A stretch of DNA of 64,000 bases, from the NCBI RefSeq assembly GCF_007747995.1, contig NZ_CP036276.1, positions 62,001-126,000 of the forward strand. Direction: 5' to 3'. Each line of letters begins with the position of its first letter. Within the stretch, counting starts at the first letter, position 1. Positions 29,926 to 38,372 of the stretch are shown here, one piece after another. The translations under genes were made by a program, and so were the position numbers. This stretch comes from Symmachiella dynata. GTDB taxonomy: Bacteria; Planctomycetota; Planctomycetia; Planctomycetales; Planctomycetaceae. Under the pieces are notes generated by a model. That model searched no databases. It saw only the letters and a list, made by a program, of their open reading frames with translations, and had not been told where the DNA came from.

Positions 29926-30190
29926 CCGGTTCACCGGTGTTTCCGCGCGGCGGTATTAGGCCCGCCGTTTACGGCGGGTGGGAGGAGCGGGTTGTTGGCC
30001 GCCGTTGAGCCTCGTTCACGAGGCTCCTCGCTGCCTGGGGTTTGGGGTCTGCGGTGAGGGCTGAAGCCGTTGCGTCGAGAATCCCCGTGAACGGGGATCG
30101 ACATACGTAGGGAGCGGCGGATTGCAAAACCCACCGTAAACGGTGGGCCTATGACCCGCTTTCAGCGGGGCAAGTCCCGTAAACGGGACT
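29926..30190. repeat. array of seven short hairpins with near-constant loop
   Basis: Hairpins lie at 29926-29937 (CCGG, loop TTCA), 29961-29978 (CCCGCCG, TTTA), 30007-30026 (GAGCCTCG, TTCA), 30081-30098 (ATCCCCG, TGAA), 30130-30147 (CCCACCG, TAAA), 30155-30169 (CCCGC, TTTCA) and 30173-30190 (AGTCCCG, TAAA). In five of the seven the core is CG-TTYA-CG or its complement CG-TRAA-CG, while the outer stem differs each time yet stays fully paired. This is constant loop with variable, compensated stem. No reading frame runs through it. The function is unknown. Confidence 0.7.
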
Positions 30191-30325
30191 GGAGTGCGGT
30201 CGGTCGAACAGTCTGAGCAGGGCGATGTTTGCGGCGACTTGTCGGGATAGGCAGAGTCGGCTGGATCTCCTAGAGTATGACTCTCGCTAAACCTGCCAGA
30301 CTCCCTCTCAGCAGAAAAAAGACCA

Positions 30326-31108
30326 TTGAATCCACTTCACACAATCGAACAACGAATCGCTCCGTTGAAGGACGCTTTGCTCAATCATCGCATCTACGCC
30401 GAAATTGATCGCATGGATGCGTTACGGCTGTTTATGGAACATCACGTCTTTGCTGTGTGGGACTTCATGTCTTTGCTCAAGGTGCTGCAGCGGCAACTTT
30501 GCTGCGTCGAAGTCCCGTGGATACCAGCCGCCGACCCACAGGGCTGTCGCCTCGTGAACGAGATTGTGCTTGCCGAAGAGTCCGACGAGGATGGTCGAGG
30601 CGGAATTGCCAGCCATTTCGAGCTTTATCATCACTCGATGAAACAGTGCGGGGCCAACACCGCTGGGATTGACGGTTTTCTGAACGAATTGCGACAAGGC
30701 TCCCAGAGTCTGGCTGCTTTGGAATCGCCAGAAGTTCCCCCAGCGGCTCGGCGGTTTGTGCAGCAGACCTTCAAACTCATTGAGACGGGCAACCTATGTG
30801 CCGTTGCTTCGGCGTTCACGTTTGGTCGAGAGGATTTGCTGCCGGAAGTTTTTCAACGCATCGTGGATGAGTTGAATACACAGGGAGGCGGCACCTTGGA
30901 AGATTTCAAGTATTATCTGGATCGACACATCAGCCTGGACGGTGACGAGCATGGTCCAATGGCGACCCGCCTACTGCAGTCTCTTTGCGGTACCGACGAT
31001 TCACTTTGGAAAGCGGCTGAACAAGCCGCGGTTGATTGTTTGGTGGCGCGGCAAGAACTGTGGGATGGAATCTGTGATGCGATCAGCCAGAATGAGTCGT
31101 CGCGGTGA
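30326..31108 (+). CDS. DUF3050 domain protein
   Basis: The 260-residue product starts with TTG (30326); the first ATG is 29 codons inside the conserved N-terminal region ([10 protein letters not shown]), so the TTG start is preferred even though the ribosome binding site is poor. The string [20 protein letters not shown] is the core of DUF3050, an all-helical family distantly related to haem-oxygenase-like and TENA folds. Later motifs are [18 protein letters not shown] and, near the end, RQELWDGI, as in the family. The biochemical role is unknown. It follows the long repeat-rich gap and is monocistronic. Confidence 0.9.
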   Translation: MNPLHTIEQRIAPLKDALLNHRIYAEIDRMDALRLFMEHHVFAVWDFMSLLKVLQRQLCCVEVPWIPAADPQGCRLVNEIVLAEESDEDGRGGIASHFELYHHSMKQCGANTAGIDGFLNELRQGSQSLAALESPEVPPAARRFVQQTFKLIETGNLCAVASAFTFGREDLLPEVFQRIVDELNTQGGGTLEDFKYYLDRHISLDGDEHGPMATRLLQSLCGTDDSLWKAAEQAAVDCLVARQELWDGICDAISQNESSR

Positions 31109-31123
31109 AGCCACCCAGTTGCA

Positions 31124-31228
31124 GTAGGCCCGGCTGTGCCGGACGATTGCGGGAGCGATTTGAATGAACTCTCGACCATGCTCCGAGAGCATCCGCCGGC
31201 CAACAGCGGCCAATAAAACCGGCCCTAC
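31124..31228. repeat. GTAG-headed palindromic pair (REPIN-like), variant CCCGGC
   Basis: The left unit has head GTAGG, then CCCGGC, loop TGT, GCCGGA and CGAT. The right end runs in inverted sense to CCGGCCCTAC. It shares head, loop and the following CGAT with the copy at 38277, while the stem bases differ and still pair. It lies between the DUF3050 gene and the end of the unknown gene at 31257. GTAG followed by an imperfect palindrome is the known architecture of REP elements. Confidence 0.6.
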
Positions 31229-31256
31229 ACGAATGCGGTTTTAACCAGCCTGCACG

Positions 31257-31769
31257 CTACGAGACACCAGAAATTGGCGGAATCATCAGTGAGAATTCGT
31301 CGTACAGCGAAAAGAATGCATCAATCGCGTCGTTAACTGGTGTAAAGTTTTTCGGGTCTCGCACGCCTCCTACCGATGAGGCTTCCACATCTTCTAAGGT
31401 GACCTCCGGAACGATTGCTGGGATGTCATGCTCCGGACGAATTTCGTCCCGAATGTTCCAAAGCAGGCGGCATATCTCGTCTCGTTGAATTGCTCCTGAC
31501 AACCATAGCTTGCGCAGGTATGAGGCGAAGATTGATGCCCCAAGGTAGTTCGTCGTCATGCCGGGGACATGGCATAGACCGCGCAGCATGTCTTCCGTAG
31601 ATTGTGCGAACGATATGTCGATCATCCATTCGTAGGCGATGTCAGACGACGCGATCAATCCATCGACCCAGGCAGTGACATCCGTTAGCTGGACCAGACG
31701 ACGATTCGAGTCAGAGTACTGAAGCGCTAGTCGATAAAACTCAGCAATATCTCGATTCGTGGGCGTCAT
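31257..31769 (-). CDS. uncharacterised protein, 170 residues
   Basis: The frame is open much further upstream, but that part overlaps the SDR gene; the ATG at 31769 gives a product that starts MTPTNRDIAEFYRLALQ and avoids the overlap. I do not recognise the family. The protein is acidic and mostly helical by appearance (LASDIAYEWMIDISFAQ, FASYLRKLWLSGAIQ), with a C-terminal VNDAIDAFFSLYDEFSL. It has no signal peptide or membrane segment. Position between an SDR and a REPIN-like repeat gives no functional hint. Some small immunity-like proteins have this look, but there is no toxin beside it. Confidence 0.6.
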   Translation of the reverse strand: MTPTNRDIAEFYRLALQYSDSNRRLVQLTDVTAWVDGLIASSDIAYEWMIDISFAQSTEDMLRGLCHVPGMTTNYLGASIFASYLRKLWLSGAIQRDEICRLLWNIRDEIRPEHDIPAIVPEVTLEDVEASSVGGVRDPKNFTPVNDAIDAFFSLYDEFSLMIPPISGVS

Positions 31770-31801
31770 GGTTCGTCTTTCTGTTGAACAGGCACTCCCC
31801 C

Positions 31802-32611
31802 TCACCAGTGCATCACAAACCCGCCGTCGACGTTGATCGTTTGACCGGTCACATGGGCGGCGCGATTGGAGGAGAGGAACACGACCATGTCGGCGATGTC
31901 CTCTGGCGTTTGCCATTGGCCGAGCGGGACCACGGCTTTGATTTTTTCTTCGGCCCAGTCTTCGTAACTGCGCTGTTGATCGGGCGGTTGCTGTTCGTTC
32001 CAGGCTTGCCAGACGCCGCGGTTGAGCGGGGTTTGCACCATGCCAGGGCAGACGCTGTTCACGCGGATGCCGTGCGGCGCCAAATCTTTGGCGGTGCATT
32101 GGGCAAAGTTGATCACAGCTGCCTTGGAAGCACTGTAGGGCGGATCGGTTTGCGAGCCAATTTGTCCGGCGACCGACGAGATAAAAACGATCGTGCCCGA
32201 TTTGCGTTGCTTCATCGGTTCGGCGACGGCGTGGGCGACGTGGACGGTGCCCATGATGTTCACCTCGAGCGTCGCCCGCCAGTCAGACGGCTGTAAGTTC
32301 GTAAATGGAAATCCGAACTTTCCAGACCCGATGGCGGCGCAATGCACCACATGATCGATTGGCCCCAATTCCCGGGCGGTGGCAGCCGCCGCGTCCAGGA
32401 CCTGGGCTTCATCGCAGATGTCGGTCGCAATACCACAGGTGGCGACACCGCATTCGCTCGCGAGATCCGCAGCAGCGGTGGTGACGTTTTTCGCCAGATC
32501 CCAAATGGCCACGCGGGCTCCTTCGGCGGCGAATCCGCGGGCGACGGCCAAACCGATGCCGCTCGCGCCGCCGGTAACGACGGCGACATGATCTTTGATA
32601 TTCAGTTGCAT
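31802..32611 (-). CDS. SDR-family oxidoreductase
   Basis: The 269-residue classical short-chain dehydrogenase has the dinucleotide motif TGGASGIGLAVARG (residues about 13-26), acidic Asp after the second strand (AIWDLAKN, suggesting NAD preference), the NNAG-equivalent region (HCAAIGSG), the catalytic Ser in VFISSVAGQIG and Tyr-x3-Lys in YSASKAA. The C-terminal end GQTINVDGGFVMHW is typical. It reduces or oxidises an alcohol/ketone; substrate unknown, with a 3-oxoacyl reductase or sugar-alcohol role possible. It diverges from the pentahaem gene at 32692. Confidence 0.92.
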   Translation of the reverse strand: MQLNIKDHVAVVTGGASGIGLAVARGFAAEGARVAIWDLAKNVTTAAADLASECGVATCGIATDICDEAQVLDAAAATARELGPIDHVVHCAAIGSGKFGFPFTNLQPSDWRATLEVNIMGTVHVAHAVAEPMKQRKSGTIVFISSVAGQIGSQTDPPYSASKAAVINFAQCTAKDLAPHGIRVNSVCPGMVQTPLNRGVWQAWNEQQPPDQQRSYEDWAEEKIKAVVPLGQWQTPEDIADMVVFLSSNRAAHVTGQTINVDGGFVMHW

Positions 32612-32691
32612 CGAGGATTCTCTTGAATCGGGACGAAAAAATTAACTACGGCTGGGCCAAAGCGGTTGGCTGAGTATAAAATGCTAGAAGC

Positions 32692-35466
32692 ATGACAAGC
32701 AATCGCTCACAATCCGATGACGGCGCACAGGTCGCAAAAAGCCCGCCTTTGACGGCGCTCTGGTGCGCGGTAGCAGTGGTCGTAGCGGCGCTAGGCATTT
32801 ACCTCGCCGGCGTCGCTGCAATGAGCGCCTTTACGGGGATTGCGACGGACAATTTTTTTTGGCTTTGGTCGTTTCTAGCGCATATCGTGCTCGGCGCGGT
32901 CTTCACCGTAGGGGTATTGGTGATTGCGGTGCGGCGCTGTTTGCGTGGGTACCGTGAGCGTGACTGGCGGATGAAGTCCGTCTGGGCGGTGGTGGGCGTG
33001 CTGATTTTGTTTGTATTTGTTTCCGGCGCCGCATTATTTCGCGACGGCCGGGAGCTGCAAATCGCGAAATCGGTGTGGCGTCCTATTTTGTATGCGACGC
33101 ACGTTGTCGTGCCGGTGCTGTTGTTGGGACTTGTGCTGGGGTTTCGCCGTTTAATATTTGGCCAGCGGCGCTGGGGGGTGATTCCATTCGTGGGGGCGAC
33201 AACGCTCGGCGTGGCGGGCTTGGCATTTCTGCACGGGCAGGCACCCACGACGGAAGTCTCCGTGGCGCCCGAAAACGATAAGCTGTCCTATTACCCCGCG
33301 CTCGCTCGTACGGCCTCGGGTGATCCGATCCCGGCAACCGCGTTGATGCGCGATGCGGAATGCAAAACCTGCCATGCGGATGTGCATGCTGATTGGCAGC
33401 AGAGCGCGCATCACTTTAGCTCGTTCAATAATCCGGTCTACTTAGCGGCGGCACTGGAAACGCGGGCCGATGCGATCAAAAAGTATGGCAACGATCAATC
33501 GTTCAACTTTTGTGCCGGCTGCCACGACCCGGTCCCGTTGTTCAGCAATTCGCTCGATGCCGCTTTTGACGATCCACAAAACCCAGTCGCTCAGGCAGGG
33601 CTGACCTGCACGGCGTGCCATGCAATTACGGAAGTCGCACACGGAGCAACAACCACAACCCGAGGGAACGCCGATTACACGATCGCCCAGCCACGGCAAT
33701 ATCCACTCGCCGGCAGCGACAACGAAGTGCTAAGTTGGTTGCATCGGCAATTATTGCTGACCAAACCGGCAATGCACAAACAAACATTCCTCAAACCGGT
33801 GCACAAGACACCGGAGTTCTGCGGGACCTGTCACAAAGTGCACTTGCCCGAGAAACTCAACGACTACAAATTCGTGCGGGGACAGAACCATTACGATTCG
33901 TTTGTGCAAAGCGGCGTTTCAGGGTACGGGGCGCGGAGCTTTTATTACCCGTCGCACGCTGCCGAGAATTGTGCCACCTGCCATATGCCGTCACGGGAAT
34001 CAGACGACCTAGGTGCCACCGATTCCCGTATCCGCAATCACCTCTTCCCCGCCGCTAATACCGGTTTGCCGGCGCTGCGCGGCGCGGAGGACGTTGTCGA
34101 ATTGCATCGCAACGTTCTCGAAGGGGCATTGCGCGTTGATCTGTTTGGAATTCGCGAAGCAGGCCGTATCGACGGGCCGTTGCATGCACCGCTGCGACCG
34201 GAACTTCCTGAATTGAAACCAGGTGCGACGTATTTGTTGGAAGCGGTGATCCGAAATTTGTTGGTGGGACATCACTTCACTCAAGGGACAGCCGACTCGA
34301 ATCAAATCTGGTTGGACATCCGTGTCACCGACGGCGCGGGAAAAGTGATCGGCCGGAGCGGCGCTCTCGACGAGGACCGGCGTGTCGATCCTTGGGCGCA
34401 TTTTATCAATGCCTTTGTCGTCGACCGACAAGGAAATCGCATCAGCCGCCGCAATGCTCAAGACATCTTTGTGCCGCTCTACAACCACCAAATCCCACCA
34501 GGAGCCGCCCAAACGGTGCACTACCGTTTCACACTGCCTGAAGACGTCACAGGGCCGGTGACGGTGGATGTGCGGTTGCGGTACCGGAAGTTTGACCGCG
34601 AGTTAATGGATTTTGTCAGCCGTGATTTGCAGCGGCCTGAATTGGCGCAGTTCGATTTGCCGATTGTCGACATTGCTGAAGACCAAGTCGAATTTGCCAT
34701 TGAGGATTCACCGGCAGAAATCGTCAATCTTCCGGTGGATATCCCCGTCTGGCAACGTTGGAACAATTTTGGAATTGGACTGTTGCTCAACGGACAAGCG
34801 GAATTACGGCAGGCGGAATCGGCATTTCGTGCGGTTCAGCCGCTCGATTTTGGGCAGGGTTCGGTCAATCTGGTCCGCGTGTTACTCAAGGAAGGACGTT
34901 TGGCCGAAGCGGCTGAACTGCTGGCGGGGCTGGATTCGCGCGACGATGCGTCTGTGAATTGGTGGACGCTCGCGTGGCTGAATGGCGTGCTGCAACATCG
35001 GTTGGGAAATTTAGAAGCAGCTGAGGCGCATTTGCGGCGGATTCTCGAAACCAAAGATGCCGAATTGGCGGAGCGTGGGTTTGATTTCAGTCGCGATTAT
35101 GTCGTGCTGAACCAGTTGGGCGAAGTCCTCTTTGATCGCGCCCGGCTTTGCCGAGCCCCGTCGGAGGCCAAAGAACGTGAGAGATTCCTGCGCGCAGCGG
35201 CAGACATTTTCCAGCGCACATTGCAACTCGATACTGAAAACGTTGTCGCACACCACAACCTGTCTCAATTGTACAAGGAGCTGGGGGACGACGAATCGGC
35301 GCTGGCCTATTGGCACAATCACTTAAGATACAAACCGGATGACAGTGCCCGCGGCGAGGCGATTCGAGCCGCGCGCGAAAAATACCCCGCTGCCAACCAT
35401 GCTGCCGGGGATGTGGTGATTTATGATTTACAGCGTCCCGGCGGACCGGGGCGCGATGCGGAGTAA
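32692..35466 (+). CDS. membrane-anchored pentahaem cytochrome c with C-terminal TPR-like repeats
   Basis: The 924-residue product has about five membrane segments in residues 20-185. The next part carries five CxxCH haem sites at C224, C274, C306, C377 and C427 (CKTCH, CAGCH, CTACH, CGTCH, CATCH), spaced as in the cytochrome c554/NrfA-like superfamily. A beta-rich domain covers about residues 490-660. From about 690 to 910 there are helical TPR-like repeats (RQAESAFRAVQPLDFGQGS, EAAELLAGLDS, RTLQLDTENVVAHHNLSQLY). It sits just before a CRTAC1 gene. A periplasmic electron-transfer function is inferred; the acceptor and donor are unknown. Confidence 0.88.
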   Translation: MTSNRSQSDDGAQVAKSPPLTALWCAVAVVVAALGIYLAGVAAMSAFTGIATDNFFWLWSFLAHIVLGAVFTVGVLVIAVRRCLRGYRERDWRMKSVWAVVGVLILFVFVSGAALFRDGRELQIAKSVWRPILYATHVVVPVLLLGLVLGFRRLIFGQRRWGVIPFVGATTLGVAGLAFLHGQAPTTEVSVAPENDKLSYYPALARTASGDPIPATALMRDAECKTCHADVHADWQQSAHHFSSFNNPVYLAAALETRADAIKKYGNDQSFNFCAGCHDPVPLFSNSLDAAFDDPQNPVAQAGLTCTACHAITEVAHGATTTTRGNADYTIAQPRQYPLAGSDNEVLSWLHRQLLLTKPAMHKQTFLKPVHKTPEFCGTCHKVHLPEKLNDYKFVRGQNHYDSFVQSGVSGYGARSFYYPSHAAENCATCHMPSRESDDLGATDSRIRNHLFPAANTGLPALRGAEDVVELHRNVLEGALRVDLFGIREAGRIDGPLHAPLRPELPELKPGATYLLEAVIRNLLVGHHFTQGTADSNQIWLDIRVTDGAGKVIGRSGALDEDRRVDPWAHFINAFVVDRQGNRISRRNAQDIFVPLYNHQIPPGAAQTVHYRFTLPEDVTGPVTVDVRLRYRKFDRELMDFVSRDLQRPELAQFDLPIVDIAEDQVEFAIEDSPAEIVNLPVDIPVWQRWNNFGIGLLLNGQAELRQAESAFRAVQPLDFGQGSVNLVRVLLKEGRLAEAAELLAGLDSRDDASVNWWTLAWLNGVLQHRLGNLEAAEAHLRRILETKDAELAERGFDFSRDYVVLNQLGEVLFDRARLCRAPSEAKERERFLRAAADIFQRTLQLDTENVVAHHNLSQLYKELGDDESALAYWHNHLRYKPDDSARGEAIRAAREKYPAANHAAGDVVIYDLQRPGGPGRDAE

Positions 35467-35497
35467 GGACTCTCAATTCACGGAGACCCTTGATGCC

Positions 35498-37321
35498 ATG
35501 AAAAATGTAAAACTTCAACACTGGCTGATCATGCTGCTGGCGGTCGTGATCGGGCTGGTGATGTTTTTCTGCCTAGCGCCGGTACCGAATTCCAATGACG
35601 TCGACGAAGCTCCACCGCCGCCCCCGCCTGTGGTTCCTGCGGAACCAGCAGCAACGTCGGACCAAACCCGCGCGCCGCCTCCAACGGCGCCGGTCCTGCC
35701 GGAGATTCCCTTCACCGACATCACGGAGGAAGCGGGTATTGACTTTGTGCACCAAAACGGTGCCGCTGGCGAAATGTTGTTGCCCGAAACCATGGGCAGC
35801 GGCGCGGCGTTTTTCGACTATGACAACGACGGCGATCAAGACTTGTTGTTGGTGAACGCCACCGCATGGCCGCACGCGCCCTCGCAATCCTCCACGGCGA
35901 CTTCCGTTCTCTATCAAAACGACGGCCACGGGCATTTTGAAGATGTGTCCGCTGCCGTTGGGTTGAACCTGAACTGTTATGGAACGGGCGTCGCCGTTGG
36001 GGATTTCGATAACGATGGTTGGCGGGACCTGTTTATCGCCGCCGTCGGTCGCGATCATCTGTTTCGCAACAACGGTGGAGAGTTTGAGGAAGTCACGACC
36101 AAAGCAGGTGTCGCCGGCGAGGAAACCGCCTACAGCAGCAGTTGCGGTTGGTGGGACTACGACAATGACGGCGACCTCGATTTGTTTGTCTGCCATTACA
36201 TTGATTGGTCGCGCGCGTCCGATTTAGCGCAGAATTTCTCGCGAACCGGCGGCATGCGGGACTATGGGCCGCCGCTCGATTTTGGAGGGACCTTTTCGAA
36301 GTTATTTCGTAACGATGGAGCGGGGCAATTTTCCGACGTCACCGCTGCCGCCGGAATCGAAGTCCGATCTTCCACGGGACGTCCGTTGGGAAAGTCGCTG
36401 GGGCTGATTCCCGTGGATGTGGACAGCGATGGTTGGTTGGATCTGATCGTGGCCAACGATACGGTGCGCAACTTTTTGTTTCACAATCAACAAGACGGTA
36501 CGTTTTTGGAGATCGGGGTGCGGGCGGGGATTGCCTTTGACAATTCCGGCAATGCGCGGGGCGGCATGGGGATCGATGCCGGTTTCTTGCGAAATGACAC
36601 GTCGCTGGCGGTCACGATTGGGGACTTTGCCAACGAAGCGTCGGCGCTGTTTGTGGCGCGGCGACCGCTGTTGTTTGCGGACGAAGCCACGATTAGCGGA
36701 CTCGGCGCAGCAACGCTGCTGGATTTGACGTTCGGCACGTTTTATTTTGATGCCGACCTCGACGGACGGCTCGACATCCTGGCTGCCAACGGGCATATCA
36801 GTTCGCAAATCGAACGCGTGCAAACCAGCCAAACACACGCCCAAGCTCCGCAGTTGTTTTGGAATGCCGGTCCAGGCGCGCCGCTGGAGTTCGTACCGCT
36901 CACAGCCAAGCAGTGCAGCGAAAATTTTGTCAAACCAATCGTCGGCCGTGGCGCCGCTTATGCCGACATCGATGGCGACGGCGATCAGGACGTACTCATG
37001 ACCGCTACCGGTGCACGCCCACGCTTGTTACGCAACGATCAACAGACCGGTCATCATTGGCTGCGGTTGAAGCTAGTCGGCACGAGAACCAATCGTGATG
37101 CGATTGGCGCCCGGGTGGATGTGCATGTGGGGGATACGACATTTACTAAGCAGGTGATGCCGACGCGGAGTTATCTATCGCAGATGGAATTGCCGGTCAC
37201 GTTTGGACTCGGCGCGCGGGCCACCATCGATAAAGTCAACGTGCATTGGCCGGGCGGCGTCGAACAGGTCGTTGACGATCCGCAAGTCGATGCACTGAAT
37301 GTCGTGACACAACCGCGGTGA
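35498..37321 (+). CDS. CRTAC1/ASPIC-UnbV family protein with VCBS/FG-GAP repeats
   Basis: The frame is open from 35423, inside the previous gene; the ATG at 35498 starts MKNVKLQHWLIMLLAVVIGL, a good N-terminal membrane anchor, with GGAG 12 bases upstream. The 607-residue product has a proline-rich linker (residues about 30-70), then repeated calcium-type FG-GAP/VCBS units (DYDNDGDQDLLL, DFDNDGWRDLFIA, DYDNDGDLDLFV, DVDSDGWLDLIVAND, DADLDGRLDILAANG, DIDGDGDQDVLMTA) that fold as a beta-propeller. The C-terminal domain is ASPIC/UnbV (LKLVGTRTNRDAIGARV). It is transcribed with the pentahaem gene, 31 bases apart, so the two probably work together outside the cytoplasm. Confidence 0.92.
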   Translation: MKNVKLQHWLIMLLAVVIGLVMFFCLAPVPNSNDVDEAPPPPPPVVPAEPAATSDQTRAPPPTAPVLPEIPFTDITEEAGIDFVHQNGAAGEMLLPETMGSGAAFFDYDNDGDQDLLLVNATAWPHAPSQSSTATSVLYQNDGHGHFEDVSAAVGLNLNCYGTGVAVGDFDNDGWRDLFIAAVGRDHLFRNNGGEFEEVTTKAGVAGEETAYSSSCGWWDYDNDGDLDLFVCHYIDWSRASDLAQNFSRTGGMRDYGPPLDFGGTFSKLFRNDGAGQFSDVTAAAGIEVRSSTGRPLGKSLGLIPVDVDSDGWLDLIVANDTVRNFLFHNQQDGTFLEIGVRAGIAFDNSGNARGGMGIDAGFLRNDTSLAVTIGDFANEASALFVARRPLLFADEATISGLGAATLLDLTFGTFYFDADLDGRLDILAANGHISSQIERVQTSQTHAQAPQLFWNAGPGAPLEFVPLTAKQCSENFVKPIVGRGAAYADIDGDGDQDVLMTATGARPRLLRNDQQTGHHWLRLKLVGTRTNRDAIGARVDVHVGDTTFTKQVMPTRSYLSQMELPVTFGLGARATIDKVNVHWPGGVEQVVDDPQVDALNVVTQPR

Positions 37322-37391
37322 TGTGAGGACCCCAAAGGGGGAGTCCACCCTGGGTAAATCTGGGAGCATTCTCCGTGGTGGGCGGATTGAA

Positions 37392-37490
37392 ATACCCCTT
37401 CAGGGTATGATCCTGATGGTCCCGTCGTGAACCTGGGGTGCGCTCACTCCGTTCACGACCCCAGGCTATGGTGAAAAACGCCTTCGGCGT
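37392..37490. repeat. hairpin cluster in the convergent gap 37322-37610
   Basis: Perfect stems are ATACCC/GGGTAT (37392-37408), TCGTGAAC/GTTCACGA (37425-37432 with 37451-37458), ACCTGGGG/CCCCAGG (37431-37438 with 37459-37465) and ACGCC/GGCGT (37478-37490). The second and third share bases, so they cannot form at the same time. The first and last would serve as bidirectional ends for the convergent genes, but no T-run follows. Confidence 0.5.
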
Positions 37491-37546
37491 AACAAGCTGG
37501 GTCCGTATAATCATTGTTACATTTCAGTTGATAGGAATCGCAGCGA

Positions 37547-37603
37547 CCAACGGGAGCGACCTATACAAGTCGAGCGGTAGCTCGCACGAAGCGGCTGTGC
37601 CGC
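37547..37603. repeat. family B outer element (copy 3)
   Basis: This stretch, from AGCGACCAACGGGAGCG to GCGGCTGTGCCGC, is a near copy of 43588-43650 beside egtD, including CGAGCGGTAGCTCGCAC. It lies just before the stop of the gene at 37611. It shows the element can exist without its inverted partner. Confidence 0.55.
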
Positions 37604-37610
37604 GTGGAGG

Positions 37611-38237
37611 TTATTCGTTTTCGCGTCGCCATTCGACTTGTAGCCGCTCGTAGTCTTCCAGCGTGTCTAGGTCGAGCAGAATGTGGTCGGAGGGGACGGG
37701 GAATTCTTGGACGTGGGATTCATGGTCGTGGACCAGCCGATTCAGCCCTTGGTGCGGGGGAATGCGTGGGACTTCGTCGGACAATTCCCAGCGAAACAGT
37801 GTCGGGTGGCCGCGACGGCCTTCGTGCGTGGGAATTAAAATTGGGGCCGCACCGGCTCGCCAGCTTGCTAAAAGAGACTCAACGATTTTCGCATCGACCA
37901 GCGGATGATCGGCGGGTATCAACATCCAACCATCATCGGCGTTGGGATGTCGTTCCGTGGCGAGATAGTCCAATGCGTATTGCACGCTCTGCCGCATGTC
38001 GGCGGGATCGTTTTCTGGGCAGACAACCTGTGCACCGGCCGCTTCGGCCGCTTCCTGCAGGGTGGTGTCGTCCGGGCGGACCACAACGATCACGTCGTCC
38101 ACGCCCCCTGCGCGCAGGGCGCCGACCAATCGCGCAATCACTGTTGAACCGCCTAGCGGCAATAGCAGCTTAGGCCGGCCCATGCGCCGACTCCGCCCCG
38201 CCGCTGGTAGCACGGCATAAATCCGCCTGTGACTCAC
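37611..38237 (-). CDS. MobA-like NTP transferase (molybdenum-cofactor cytidylyltransferase type)
   Basis: I choose the GTG at 38237 because AAGGAGAG lies 9 bases upstream and because the in-frame stretch before it is the REPIN-like repeat. The 208-residue product starts VSHRRIYAVLPAAGRSRRMGRPKLLLP, the nucleotide-binding signature of the MobA-like NTP-transferase family. ADHPLVD carries the metal-binding Asp, and GRRGHPTLFRW is a further family motif. This layout fits MocA/CoxL-associated enzymes that attach CMP or GMP to molybdopterin; a role for xanthine-dehydrogenase-type enzymes is inferred. No other molybdenum gene is close. Confidence 0.85.
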   Translation of the reverse strand: MSHRRIYAVLPAAGRSRRMGRPKLLLPLGGSTVIARLVGALRAGGVDDVIVVVRPDDTTLQEAAEAAGAQVVCPENDPADMRQSVQYALDYLATERHPNADDGWMLIPADHPLVDAKIVESLLASWRAGAAPILIPTHEGRRGHPTLFRWELSDEVPRIPPHQGLNRLVHDHESHVQEFPVPSDHILLDLDTLEDYERLQVEWRRENE

Positions 38238-38276
38238 CGTGAAACTCTCCTTGTGACTAAAACGTACACCGATTCC

Positions 38277-38351
38277 GTAGGTCATGCTGTGCATGACGAT
38301 GCTTGGAGAAGCGTTGCTCTGTCGCGATTCGTCATGCACAGCATGACCTAC
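38277..38351. repeat. GTAG-headed palindromic pair (REPIN-like), copy A1
   Basis: The left unit is head GTAGG then TCATGC, loop TGT, GCATGA, CGA; the right unit is the inverted form ending CATGACCTAC. Each half is itself a hairpin and the halves are inverted repeats of each other. The element lies between the GTG start of the MobA-like gene and the stop of the WYL gene, both on the minus strand. Confidence 0.75.
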
Positions 38352-38372
38352 GAGCTGAAATCGACGCCAAGC

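Noticed and set aside
29926-30190. CRISPR-like array
   Set aside because: The units are hairpins with different stems and irregular spacing, not identical direct repeats with unique spacers, and no cas gene is present.
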